Assembly (NCBI RefSeq): GCF_030269365.1
Contig: NZ_BSTF01000004.1
Coordinates: 434,001 to 498,000, forward strand
Direction of reading: 5' to 3'
Source: Lentzea sp. NBRC 102530
Lineage (GTDB): Bacteria > Actinomycetota > Actinomycetes > Mycobacteriales > Pseudonocardiaceae
Length of the DNA stretch: 64,000 nt
In this document: positions 25,301 to 33,593 of the stretch, piece after piece
How positions within the stretch are numbered: position 1 is the stretch's first letter
How the letters are laid out: every line of letters starts with the position of its first letter
The notes under the pieces: model-generated
The model's database searches: none
What the model saw: the letters and a program-made list of their open reading frames with translations, nothing else
Told to the model about the DNA's origin: nothing
Made by a program: the position numbers and the translations under genes

Positions 25301-26451
25301 CCGAATCCCTCTACGGCTCAAGCGAAAGCCCCGAGAACCCGGCCTTCGGCACGCCCAGGGGCACGGACGGTGGCTTTGGCGCGAGCCAGGCCGCGGAGTC
25401 GGGCTTCGGCGCGGGTCAGGGCGCGGGGCAGGGCACGGACGCGGGCTTCGGTGCGGGTGACGGGGCCGGCGTGGGCCTCGGCCCGTCGGGGCCGGGGGCC
25501 AGCGAGAGCAGGGACGCGGGCTTCGGCGCGGGGGAAGGCACGGGCCCGGGGTTCGGTGCCGGTCTCGGTGCGGAGTCGGGTTTCGGCGGTGCCCGCAGCG
25601 AGGAGTCCGGCTCTGCCACCAGCTACGGCTACGGCGCGGAGGCGGGGTTCGACTCCGCCTCCGGCACGAGCTCCGGCTACAGCCGGCCTGACACGGCTAC
25701 CTCGTCCGACCAGCACACCGCATCGGACCAGCACACCTCGGCCAGCGAGCACACCTCGGCCAACGAGCACACCTTCGTCGGCGAGCACTCCTCCGCCGGC
25801 GACCAGGCCTCGGCCGGTGCCGGCATCGAGGAGAGGAAGGGCGAGCCCACCGGGGTCGGCGTCGACGTCGACGCCCCGACCGAGACCGGCTTCGGGCCGG
25901 TCGGCGAGCCCGGCGCGGACCCGTCGTACGACTTCTTCGCCACCGAGGGCTCAGCTCCCGCGGGTGAGGGGTCCGGCGCGGCCAGTGCGGTCGAGGCCGG
26001 GGACGCCGACAACGGCGGGCGGCCCAGCAGTCGGCGCCGGCCCAGCGAGATGAGCCTCGCCGACCTGCTGGCCGAGGCGTTGGTGGCGTACGAGACGGGG
26101 CGGCGTTCCGACGAGGAGCAGCTCGAGGTCGCGGACCTGGCCGCGCCGAACTGGGCCGCTGTCGAACCGGCGCCCGCCACCGAACCCGCCACCGAACCCG
26201 CCACCGAACCCGCCACCGAACCGGTGAAGACGGCGGACGCGCTGGGCGTGGCGTCCGGTTCGGACGGGTTGTTCCGGGCTAGAGCCGCGTTCGACGAGCA
26301 GCAGCAGCAAGCCGCGGGTCCGGTGGAGTCGGAGCAGGAGAAGACGGGGCCCATCGTGCCCGTCGGGGTGCCGACGGACAGTGAGACCACGGGTCCGATT
26401 CGTCGGGTCCGACCGGATGGGCCGCCGGGGTGGACGCTGCCGGCCAGGTGA
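22372..26451 (+). CDS. Giant protein: helical N-terminus, Ala/Glu/Arg coiled coil, Pro- and Gly-rich C-terminus
   Basis: This 1359-aa protein matches no family I recognise. Residues 1-350 are helical with TPR-like character (ALAEADQLYVADTTLDEDARLLLRGMIRAVQAAQHRRWGDLAAAIGAAREGL). About 520-750 is a charged repeat of AARQEAAREEA-type units, predicted to be a long coiled coil. About 780-970 is Pro-rich and acidic. About 980-1130 is Gly/Phe-rich (GFGAG repeats), and near 1265 lie four ATEP units encoded by a 12-bp repeat. There is no signal peptide or membrane segment. It follows ettA by 18 bp; GAGAGGG precedes the GTG. A cytoskeletal, scaffold or condensate-forming role is possible but is only inference. 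Confidence 0.8.
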   Translation: MAARGETQANVEVSTLVVPAWMLRWRAPELALVLGERAVALASTRRDEADRLRAESLVVFAGNRVGRGVRFADRAIDALKAAEKAGEHETGWLLRVELAECARSVGAPLTGFAAVAPVLEAPDVPAELRASALVQASECLVTVGRGDEATLALAEADQLYVADTTLDEDARLLLRGMIRAVQAAQHRRWGDLAAAIGAAREGLDLLSRFSDPAADSGQGVARLTLELALSLMDANRLLDATDVGTPVLERPVRAPSASDTGWLRLALATRVHLPAGRVALAREMLREAAASAERHQLDTLLAESLLALAHVHEVSGELADALTNLRSAHAAERRRARAVYAVRARLAAEFSGVHRQPADLHQQLASLLRPVEGMQVVTDGVLSAALKQQLRQWRPVQVRKGDGLNKRVRRAAEDMTVEGLSAARQHAADRWRMVQPFGEPDDKMPESVEQPPAPLPSSPSPSPSDRTVPASGLIASAGAMVSGRRRAARVAAGEIDDRPTTIAEIPAVPADPEAPAPSGQQPPLTVEQERKRKVEQQLMELQREARRQIEQERQARAEQRAQAEREAQAAEEAARQELARQDAARQEAARLEAAREEAARHQAAREEAARQELARQEAAREEAARQEAAREEAARQEAARQEAAREEAARQEAVRQEAARKEAARQEAARQEAAREDALRQELARQEAIRQENARKEEARREAARQEAVRRDVARQEAAHQEVARQAVEREAVAKKAAARDDESRPQPESVLDMLKAQGLRAGGRRRRAQEAEQQAETPSWRVEPPSSSSQDEPKKDYFADAGAPPRPSYFTDHDTSDTATRSSLSAAFSRPPAAPDFGPHQDAEPAYPLHTPAVGFPAASQDPDERKLPDLDFSSLDFSTPKAATASVPTPPADTPNPDEKPLPPLPDEVPTVPAPPEIPAPQEPDLLSTTFLSSADVEDDDTPQAPAAPVQAQQPEQPQPTFGTQTGFGSQLGYAESLYGSSESPENPAFGTPRGTDGGFGASQAAESGFGAGQGAGQGTDAGFGAGDGAGVGLGPSGPGASESRDAGFGAGEGTGPGFGAGLGAESGFGGARSEESGSATSYGYGAEAGFDSASGTSSGYSRPDTATSSDQHTASDQHTSASEHTSANEHTFVGEHSSAGDQASAGAGIEERKGEPTGVGVDVDAPTETGFGPVGEPGADPSYDFFATEGSAPAGEGSGAASAVEAGDADNGGRPSSRRRPSEMSLADLLAEALVAYETGRRSDEEQLEVADLAAPNWAAVEPAPATEPATEPATEPATEPVKTADALGVASGSDGLFRARAAFDEQQQQAAGPVESEQEKTGPIVPVGVPTDSETTGPIRRVRPDGPPGWTLPAR

Positions 26452-26842
26452 GGTGGTCAGCGCCACACCTCAAGCCTTGCCCAAACCCGGCCGGGTGGTT
26501 CGAGACGGGCCTCGCGTGGGCACCTGGTCGGTGGAGGTGCGGTGTTCGCGGGACGGCGAGGAGTGGTCGGGGTGGCGGTTCGGCGGTGGTCACGACCTCG
26601 CTGGCCCCATGATCGGATGAATGCTGTGCGGGGAAGGGCGCGGAGGCCGGCGGGGGATGCCGGGTTCCGCGGTCGCCCACCGCTGTGGAATGCCTTGTCG
26701 CCACTGATGATGTGACTCGATTCAGCCCACGATTCAGTGGTCCGTCAGTGCCCCTCCCGTTGCCGGTGACGGCCGCCACTCCATCTATGGTGGGGCCGGA
26801 CCCGGCACACAGAGGTGCCGGATAGCGTGGAGTCGCCTGAAG
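26452..26842. other. 391-bp gap between the giant protein and NAD-glutamate dehydrogenase
   Basis: Short open frames exist on both strands (for example plus 26381-26620) but none has a ribosome site, a conserved motif or a clear start, and I do not call a gene. The right part (about 26750-26842) presumably holds the gdh promoter; TAGCGT at 26824-26829 is a candidate -10, giving a short leader with GGAG before the ATG. Confidence 0.4.
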
Positions 26843-29800
26843 ATGACCTCGACTGGAGCCCCGACCCGAACCGACGACGTCTCCGCGGCCCCCGCCGCGG
26901 GTGATGGAAGTCCAACGGCCAGTCCTGAGCAGGTCCGTGACGAATTGATCGAACGGGCCGCCGCCAATGCCCCCGAACTCGCAGACCTGATCCGTTTGTT
27001 CTACCGCCACGTGCCCGCCGAGGAAGTCAACGACGACGACCCGGTGGACCTGGTCGGTGCGGTGCGGTCGAACTACCAGCTCGCCGAGAGCCGCGTTCCC
27101 GGACGCGCCGCGGTGCGCATTCTCAACCCGACGCGCGGGACCGACGGGTGGCAGTGTCCCGTCACCGTGGTCCAGGTCGTCACCGACGACATGCCCTACC
27201 TCGTCGACTCGGTCGCGTCCGAGCTGACGCGGGGTGGTGTGCAGGTGCAGCGCGTCGTGCACCCGATCGTCGTCGTGCGGCGGGACCCGGTCACCGGTGA
27301 GCGCACCGAGGTGCTGCCGACCGCCGACCCGGCTGATCCGCCCGCGGACGCGCTGGCCGAGTCGTGGATGAACATCGAGGTCGACCTCATCACCGACCCC
27401 GACCGTGCCCGCGAGCTCGAGACCCGGCTGCTGACGGTGCTGACCGACGTCCGCGAGGTGGTCGAGGACACCGATCGCATGGTGACGACGGCCCTGCAGC
27501 TGGCCGAGGAGCTGGGCAAGGACTCGTCCACGGGCACCACGGACGGCGCGAACCTGCTCAGGTGGCTCGCGGACGGGCACTTCACGTTCATGGGCTACCG
27601 GCAGTACGAGCTGGTGCAGGAGGACGGCGAACCGGCGCTGCGGGCCGTGCTCGCGAGCGGGCTCGGCGTGCTGCGGCAGGACAGCCTCGCCGCGCGCAGC
27701 CTCACCGCCGGCCCGGACAAGGGCGAGCAGGCCCTGAGCCCCGAACTGCTGGTGCTCACCCAGGCGAGCGCGCAGAGCAGCGTGCACCGCAGCGTCTACC
27801 CCTACTACGTCGGCGTGAAGACGTTCGACGGCGAGGGCAACGTCACCGGCGAGCACCGCTTCCTGGGCATCTTCAGCACCACGGCGCTGCACGAGAACGT
27901 CCTCGACATCCCCGTCGTCGAACGCCGCGTGCGCGAGGTCATCCACCGTGCCGGCTTCCCGCTGCAGTCCTACTCGGGCCAGCGGATGCTCGAGGTGATC
28001 CAGAACTACCCGCGCACCGAGTTGTTCTCGGTCGACGCGGAGACGCTCTACCAGACGACCACGGGCGTCATCGCGCTCGCGGAACGCCGCCGGCTGCGGT
28101 TGTTCCTGCGCCGCGACCCGTTCGGCCGGTTCTTCAGCTGCCTGGTCTACCTGCCGCGCGACCGCTACACGACGACCAGCCGCCTCGCGATGCAGGAGGT
28201 GCTGCTCGCCGAGCTCGGCGGCCTGAACCTCGAGTACAGCGCGCGCATCGGCGAGTCGGCGCTGGCCCGCGTGCACTTCATGGTGCACACGGACCCGGCG
28301 CGCACGCTGGAGCCGGACGTCGCGGCGATCCAGGCCAAGCTGGCCGAGGCCGTTCGCAGCTGGGACGACCGCATGATCGAGGCCGTCGTCGGCGACGAGG
28401 GCGACCTCGGTGCCGAGTCGGCCACCGAGCAGGGCCAGCGGTTCTCCACGGTCTTCCCGGAGGCCTACAAGGAGGACTTCCCGGCCAGCACGGGTCTGGA
28501 GGACTACCGGCGCATCGAGGCGCTCGTCGAGGGTGGCCTCGACATGGTCTTCTACGTGCCGGAGGACGCCGAACCGGGCGAGCGGCGCTTCAAGCTCTTC
28601 GTGACCGGCGACGGCATCACGCTGTCCGATGTGCTGCCGATGTTGCAGCGCATGGGCGTCATCGTGGTCGACGAGCGGCCGTACGAGATCGCCCGCGAAG
28701 ACGGCGTGCAGTGCTGGATCTACGACTTCGGCCTGCGCATCGACAAGGCCGCGCTGGCCCAGCTGTCCGAGGCGGACCTGGACAACGTCCGGGTCCGGTT
28801 CCAGGACGCGTTCGCCGCCGTCTGGCGCGGTGAGGCCGAGGTCGACAGGTTCAACTCGCTGGTGCTGCAGGCCGGGCTGACCTGGCAGCAGGCCGCGATG
28901 CTGCGCGCGTACGCGAAGTACCTGCGCCAGGCGGGCACGCCGTACTCGCAGGACTACATCGAGGACGCGGTGCTCAGCCACACCTCCGTGGCGATCGCGC
29001 TGGTCGCGTTGTTCGAGGCCCGGTTCAACCCGGCGCTCGACGACACGACGCGTGCCGCGCACACCGAGGTGATGGTCACCGAGACCGGCAAGCTGATCGA
29101 CGACGTGACGAGCCTCGACGCGGACCGCATCCTGCGCAGCCTGCTCAGCCTCATCAACGCCACGCTGCGGACGAACTACTTCTTCCGCGACGCGGAGGGC
29201 AACGCCCGGCCGTACCTGTCGGTCAAGCTCGACCCGCAGGCGATCCCGGACCTGCCGCAGCCTCGGCCGAAGTTCGAGATCTTCGTGTACTCGCCGCGGG
29301 TCGAGGGCGTGCACCTGCGCTTCGGCTCCGTCGCGCGCGGTGGTCTGCGCTGGTCCGACCGCCGCGAGGACTTCCGCACGGAGGTGCTCGGCCTGGTCAA
29401 GGCGCAGGCCGTGAAGAACGCCGTGATCGTGCCGGTCGGCGCGAAGGGCGGGTTCGTCGTCAAGAAGCCGATCGCCCCCACCGGCGACCCCGGCATCGAC
29501 CGCGAGAACTTCATGTCCGAGGGCATCGCCTGCTACAAGATGTTCATCTCGGGCCTGCTCGACCTCACCGACAACCTGATCAACAACGAGGTCGTGCCCG
29601 CGCCGCAGGTCGTGCGCTACGACGCCGACGACACGTACCTGGTCGTGGCCGCCGACAAGGGCACCGCGACGTTCTCCGACATCGCGAACGGCGTGAGCCA
29701 GAGCTACGGCTTCTGGCTGGGCGACGCGTTCGCGTCCGGTGGCTCGATCGGCTACGACCACAAGGCCATGGGCATCACGGCCAAGGGCGCGTGGGAGAGC

Positions 29801-31786
29801 GTGAAGCGCTCGTTCCGCGAGCTCGGCGTGGACACGCAGACCGAGGAGTTCACCGTCGTCGGCATCGGCGACATGTCCGGTGACGTGTTCGGCAACGGCA
29901 TGATGCTGTCCAAGCACATCCGGCTCGTCGCCGCGTTCGACCACCGGCACATCTTCATCGACCCGAACCCGGTCGCGGACACGTCGTTCGCCGAGCGCGT
30001 GCGGCTGTTCACCGTGCCGCGCTCGTCGTGGGACGACTACGACCGCTCGCTGATCAGCGAGGGCGGCGGCATCTTCCCGCTCACGGCCAAGTCGATCCCG
30101 ATCTCCGAGCAGGCCCGCGTCGCGCTGGGCCTGCCCGAGGGCGTCACGAAGCTGTCCCCGCCGGAGCTCAAGAAGGCGATCCTGCTCTCGCCGGTCGACC
30201 TGCTCTGGAACGGCGGCATCGGCACGTACGTGAAGGCGTCGACCGAGTCGCACGCCGACGTGGGCGACAAGGCGAACGACTCGATCCGCGTCGACGGCGC
30301 CGAGCTGCGCGTCAAGGTCATCGGCGAGGGCGGCAACCTGGGGCTCACCCAGCGCGGCCGCATCGAGTTCGCGCGCAAGGGCGGCAAGGTCAACACCGAC
30401 GCCCTCGACAACTCGGCGGGCGTCGACTGCTCCGACCACGAGGTCAACATCAAGATCCTGCTGGACCACCTGGTCCGGGAGGGATCGCTCGACCAGGTGC
30501 AGCGCAACGAGGTCCTCGCGGAGATGACCGACGAGGTCAGCGACCTCGTGCTGGCGGACAACTACTCGCAGAACAACGTCCTCGGCGTCAGCCGGGCGCA
30601 CGCCGCCCCGATGCTGTCGGTGCACGCGCGCCTCACGGCCGACCTGGAGGCGCGCGGCGCGCTCAACCGCAAGCTGGAGGCCCTGCCGAGCCCGGCCGAG
30701 TTCAAGGCGCTGGAGAAGAAGGGCGAGGGCCTCACCTCGCCCGAGCTCGCCACGCTGCTCGCGTTCACCAAGCTCACGCTCAAGGAAGAGCTGCTCGCGA
30801 GCGACATCCCGACGATCGACACGTTCGCCCGCAAGCTCCCGGACTACTTCCCGAGCCTGCTGCGCGAGCGCTTCGGCAACGAGATCCCGAACCACCCGCT
30901 GGCGCGCCAGATCATCACCACGGTCGTCGTCAACGAGGTCGTGGACGGCGGCGGCATCTCGTTCGCCTTCCGCCTGGCCGAGGAGATGAGCGCGTCGGCG
31001 ACGGACGCGGTGCGCGCGTACGCCGTCGTCACCCAGGTGTTCGACCTCCCGTCGATCTGGCGCGAGATCGAGGCGCTGGACAACGTGGTGGCGACCGACG
31101 TCCAGGACAGCATGGTGCTGGAGACCCGCCGCCTGCTCGACCGCGCGTCGCGCTGGCTGCTGTCCAACCGGCCACAGCCGATCGCCGTGGGTTCGACGAT
31201 CAACCGCTTCCGCAGCGTGGTCGAGGAGCTCAGCCCGTTCGCCTTCGACCTGTTGAAGGGCAAGGAACTCGACGTGGTGGCGGCCAAGGCCGACCGCTAC
31301 GTCGAGCAGGGCGTCCCGGCCGAGCTCGCGCGCAAGGTGGCGGCGCTGCTCTACATGTACGGCCTGCTGGACGTCACCGAGATCGCCGAACTGGCCGAGC
31401 GCGAGTTCGGTCCGACCGGCGGCGCGGGTCCGGAGCGGTCGCACCGGGAGACGGCCGAGCTGTACTTCCAGCTGTCCGACCACCTCGACATCGACCACAT
31501 GCTGGACTCGGTGACGAGCCTGGAGCGCGGCAACCGCTGGCACGCGCTGGCCCGCCTGGCGCTGCGGGACGACTTCTACTCGTCGCTGCGGGCCATCGCC
31601 GTCGACGTCCTGCGGGCGAGCGACGAGGACGACACGGCGACCGAGAAGATCGAGAAGTGGGAGCAGGCCAACGCTTCCCGCCTGGCCCGGTCCCGCGGTG
31701 CGCTGGAGGAGATCAACCGGGTGCACCAGCTGGACCTGGCGACCCTGTCCGTGGCCGCACGCCAGGTGCGGAGCATGGTCAGGTAG
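26843..31786 (+). CDS. gdh: NAD-specific glutamate dehydrogenase, large 180-kDa type
   Basis: This 1647-aa protein is a Bac_GDH family enzyme (glutamate + NAD + water to 2-oxoglutarate + ammonium + NADH). The long N-terminal part carries ACT-like regulatory modules (about 1-700). The catalytic core contains FEIFVYSPRVEGVHLRFGSVARGGLRWSDR, the lysine motif VPVGAKGGFVVKK, and the NAD-domain segment VVGIGDMSGDVFGNGMMLS. The C-terminus is helical (to 1647). Length matches the Streptomyces and Mycobacterium L-180 enzymes. The ATG is preceded by GTGGAG. In mycobacteria this enzyme is inhibited by the phospho-switch protein GarA/OdhI; whether that holds here is inference. Confidence 0.95.
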   Translation: MTSTGAPTRTDDVSAAPAAGDGSPTASPEQVRDELIERAAANAPELADLIRLFYRHVPAEEVNDDDPVDLVGAVRSNYQLAESRVPGRAAVRILNPTRGTDGWQCPVTVVQVVTDDMPYLVDSVASELTRGGVQVQRVVHPIVVVRRDPVTGERTEVLPTADPADPPADALAESWMNIEVDLITDPDRARELETRLLTVLTDVREVVEDTDRMVTTALQLAEELGKDSSTGTTDGANLLRWLADGHFTFMGYRQYELVQEDGEPALRAVLASGLGVLRQDSLAARSLTAGPDKGEQALSPELLVLTQASAQSSVHRSVYPYYVGVKTFDGEGNVTGEHRFLGIFSTTALHENVLDIPVVERRVREVIHRAGFPLQSYSGQRMLEVIQNYPRTELFSVDAETLYQTTTGVIALAERRRLRLFLRRDPFGRFFSCLVYLPRDRYTTTSRLAMQEVLLAELGGLNLEYSARIGESALARVHFMVHTDPARTLEPDVAAIQAKLAEAVRSWDDRMIEAVVGDEGDLGAESATEQGQRFSTVFPEAYKEDFPASTGLEDYRRIEALVEGGLDMVFYVPEDAEPGERRFKLFVTGDGITLSDVLPMLQRMGVIVVDERPYEIAREDGVQCWIYDFGLRIDKAALAQLSEADLDNVRVRFQDAFAAVWRGEAEVDRFNSLVLQAGLTWQQAAMLRAYAKYLRQAGTPYSQDYIEDAVLSHTSVAIALVALFEARFNPALDDTTRAAHTEVMVTETGKLIDDVTSLDADRILRSLLSLINATLRTNYFFRDAEGNARPYLSVKLDPQAIPDLPQPRPKFEIFVYSPRVEGVHLRFGSVARGGLRWSDRREDFRTEVLGLVKAQAVKNAVIVPVGAKGGFVVKKPIAPTGDPGIDRENFMSEGIACYKMFISGLLDLTDNLINNEVVPAPQVVRYDADDTYLVVAADKGTATFSDIANGVSQSYGFWLGDAFASGGSIGYDHKAMGITAKGAWESVKRSFRELGVDTQTEEFTVVGIGDMSGDVFGNGMMLSKHIRLVAAFDHRHIFIDPNPVADTSFAERVRLFTVPRSSWDDYDRSLISEGGGIFPLTAKSIPISEQARVALGLPEGVTKLSPPELKKAILLSPVDLLWNGGIGTYVKASTESHADVGDKANDSIRVDGAELRVKVIGEGGNLGLTQRGRIEFARKGGKVNTDALDNSAGVDCSDHEVNIKILLDHLVREGSLDQVQRNEVLAEMTDEVSDLVLADNYSQNNVLGVSRAHAAPMLSVHARLTADLEARGALNRKLEALPSPAEFKALEKKGEGLTSPELATLLAFTKLTLKEELLASDIPTIDTFARKLPDYFPSLLRERFGNEIPNHPLARQIITTVVVNEVVDGGGISFAFRLAEEMSASATDAVRAYAVVTQVFDLPSIWREIEALDNVVATDVQDSMVLETRRLLDRASRWLLSNRPQPIAVGSTINRFRSVVEELSPFAFDLLKGKELDVVAAKADRYVEQGVPAELARKVAALLYMYGLLDVTEIAELAEREFGPTGGAGPERSHRETAELYFQLSDHLDIDHMLDSVTSLERGNRWHALARLALRDDFYSSLRAIAVDVLRASDEDDTATEKIEKWEQANASRLARSRGALEEINRVHQLDLATLSVAARQVRSMVR

Positions 31787-31800
31787 GACAGAGCGAAAAG

Positions 31801-31877
31801 AACCGGGGCGCCGCGGAATCCCCTCCGCGGCGCCCCGGTTTTCTGTCGTGCCGAGGAATCCCCTCCGCGGCACGACA
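31801..31877. terminator. Tandem hairpins ending gdh and the convergent DUF2975 gene
   Basis: Hairpin 1: a perfect 17-bp stem (31801-31817 with 31824-31840) with a 6-nt loop, preceded by AAAAG and followed by TTCT. Hairpin 2: TGTCGTGCCG (31844-31853) with CGGCACGACA (31868-31877). Both contain the same 16-bp string GGAATCCCCTCCGCGG (31815-31830 and 31855-31870), suggesting one arose by duplication. They separate two convergent genes. Confidence 0.85.
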
Positions 31878-31893
31878 GCTCGTTCCTAGAACG

Positions 31894-32391
31894 TCAGACG
31901 ACCTGTTCGAGTTCCGCGCGCTGGGCGATCGCCCGGCCCAGCCACTGCCGTCCGACCACGACGAGGAGCGCGACCCCGGCCGCGGCGACCGTGCCGGCCC
32001 CGGACCCCATCCACAGCCCCAGGACCTCCATGCCGTCGACGGGGGAGGGGATGTCGGTGAACGTGACGTAGACGAACAACCAGGCGAGCACCAGCGCGCC
32101 CGCGGCGATGGCGCCGATCGCGACGTTGGTCCACGTGAGCGCACCGGACTCGAACACGGTGCCCCGGCCGGCCCGGTGCAGCATCCCGCCCAGCGCCACC
32201 GCGAGGAGCTGCAGGCACGCCACGAAGACGATCGCCAGCACCACGAGCGGCACCCTCACCGATGCGTACGGTGGGAAGTTCTCGACCTCGTTCGCCGCGG
32301 TCGCCGGGATCACCGCGACCTGGGCGAACAGCCCGGCGAGGAACGCGAAGGCGAGCAGGGCCTGCAGGAAGTACACGACTGCGCGAGACAT
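31894..32391 (-). CDS. DUF2975 family membrane protein
   Basis: This 165-aa protein has four hydrophobic helices (VVYFLQALLAFAFLAGLFAQVAVI; VPLVVLAIVFVACLQLLAVAL; WTNVAIGAIAAGALVLAWLFVYV; AGTVAAAGVALLVVVG). Between helices 2 and 3 is the DUF2975 signature LLAVALGGMLHRAGRGTVFESGALTWTNVAIGAIA. The family is often found beside small XRE-type regulators, but none is present here. Function is unknown. It is divergent from the thioesterase gene. Confidence 0.8.
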   Translation of the reverse strand: MSRAVVYFLQALLAFAFLAGLFAQVAVIPATAANEVENFPPYASVRVPLVVLAIVFVACLQLLAVALGGMLHRAGRGTVFESGALTWTNVAIGAIAAGALVLAWLFVYVTFTDIPSPVDGMEVLGLWMGSGAGTVAAAGVALLVVVGRQWLGRAIAQRAELEQVV

Positions 32392-32476
32392 GAATCGAGT
32401 ATCGAGAGCTGCCTATCGATTTTCAATCGCCTGGTGTGGAGGTCCTGTGAAGGTTCGCGGGCGGTAGGGTCCCTGC

Positions 32477-32908
32477 ATGGGTGTCTTCGTCACTGGTGTG
32501 CGGCCGCGATGGTCGGACATGGATGCGTTCGGCCACGTCAACCACGCGAACACGGTGACGTTGCTCGAAGAGGCCCGCATCGAGCTGCTGTTCACCGAGG
32601 CCGCCCGGCACGGCGTGAAGGAACTGGCCGAGGGCATGGTCGTGGCGAAGCTCGTGGTCGAGTACCTCGCGCCGATCGTGTTCACCGGTGAGGACGTCAT
32701 GGTCGAGATGTCGGTGCGGGAGCTCAAGTCCGCGTCGCTCACGCTCGACTACGTGGTGCGCGGCAGCCGTGACGTGAACAGCCCCGTGGTGGTCAGGGCG
32801 GAAACGCTCATGGCGCCCTACAACGTGACGACAGCGCGTCCGCGCCGGCTGACCGAGGCCGAGCGCGACTTTCTCGCCGGGTGGCGGGCAGGGGGAAATG
32901 GTGCCTGA
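32477..32908 (+). CDS. Acyl-CoA thioesterase, 4HBT hotdog fold
   Basis: This 143-aa protein opens with RWSDMDAFGHVNHANTVTLLEEARIELLF, the classical hotdog thioesterase motif with the catalytic Asp in SDMDAFGHVN. It probably hydrolyses short or medium acyl-CoA in the cytosol; the substrate cannot be read. TAGGGT at 32465-32470, six bases before the ATG, suggests a leaderless transcript. The next gene overlaps it by 11 bp, so both form an operon. Confidence 0.88.
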   Translation: MGVFVTGVRPRWSDMDAFGHVNHANTVTLLEEARIELLFTEAARHGVKELAEGMVVAKLVVEYLAPIVFTGEDVMVEMSVRELKSASLTLDYVVRGSRDVNSPVVVRAETLMAPYNVTTARPRRLTEAERDFLAGWRAGGNGA

Positions 32909-33527
32909 GCTGGTGTTGGCCGACGCGGCCGAGAGAGACGACCTCGGCGCGTTCGCCGCGCGGGCGGTGCGGCTCGACGGTCAGTCCGTCGTCCGGCTGC
33001 GCAACCGCAACGACGAGCAGCTCGACGCGTGGGTGGCCACGCCGTTCGACGCGCTCGCGACGCGAACCGTTGCGGGACAGGCGAATCCGGCGGACGTCAC
33101 GGTGTCCGGATCGGAGTTGCTGACCGGCCTCGCGGTCATGCGCGACGAACGCATCGACCCCGGCCCCGCCAAGGACCTGATGTGGCGCTCGGCGCTGCCG
33201 CCCGTCGAGGGCTGGCTCGTGGTCGACCGGCTGCCCGTCGAGGTCGTCGCGAAGATCGCCGACGACGGCGTCGAGGTGGCGCGGGAGAACACCGGGCCGC
33301 AGGGCACGCCGCCCGCCTCGTTGCTGGACCAGACTGTGCTGACCGTCAGCGGCTCCGGCCTCGACGTGAAGATCCCGCTGCGCGTGCTGTTCGCGTTGTC
33401 CGGCATGGGTTTCCTCGGCGAGGACGGTGACGTCCGGGTGACCGCGACCGACTCGTGGGTGCGCATCGACGCCCGGTTCGGGGCAGTTGTCCGGCGTCGG
33501 CACTCGATGCTGCCGCTGCTCGTCTGA
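32898..33527 (+). CDS. Conserved hypothetical protein paired with the thioesterase
   Basis: This 209-aa soluble protein shows no motif I recognise. Its pattern is alternating beta-like and charged segments (VVRLRNRNDEQLDAWVATPFDALATRTV; WLVVDRLPVEVVAKIADDGVEVARE; LLDQTVLTVSGSGLDVKIPLRVLFALSGMGFLG). The ATG is directly preceded by GGCAGGGGGAA and lies inside the end of the thioesterase gene, so translational coupling is likely. A hairpin follows the stop. Function is not assigned. Confidence 0.78.
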   Translation: MVPELVLADAAERDDLGAFAARAVRLDGQSVVRLRNRNDEQLDAWVATPFDALATRTVAGQANPADVTVSGSELLTGLAVMRDERIDPGPAKDLMWRSALPPVEGWLVVDRLPVEVVAKIADDGVEVARENTGPQGTPPASLLDQTVLTVSGSGLDVKIPLRVLFALSGMGFLGEDGDVRVTATDSWVRIDARFGAVVRRRHSMLPLLV

Positions 33528-33548
33528 CCTGGAGTTAGCTCCAGGTTT
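33527..33548 (+). terminator. Hairpin closing the thioesterase operon
   Basis: ACCTGGAG (33527-33534), loop TTAG, CTCCAGGT (33539-33546), then TT. The perfect 8-bp stem begins on the last base of the stop codon. Confidence 0.65.
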
Positions 33549-33593
33549 CCGGGTCCGGAATTCACTGCGTCCCAAGCTGATGCGCGTGACACC

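Noticed and set aside
26381..26620. 79-aa plus-strand frame after the giant protein
   Set aside because: No ribosome site or family match, and it begins inside the upstream gene in a different frame.
26279..31873. 1864-aa minus-strand open frame opposite NAD-glutamate dehydrogenase
   Set aside because: It is a codon-bias shadow of the gdh gene: long Arg/Val/Leu-rich translation with no recognisable domain.
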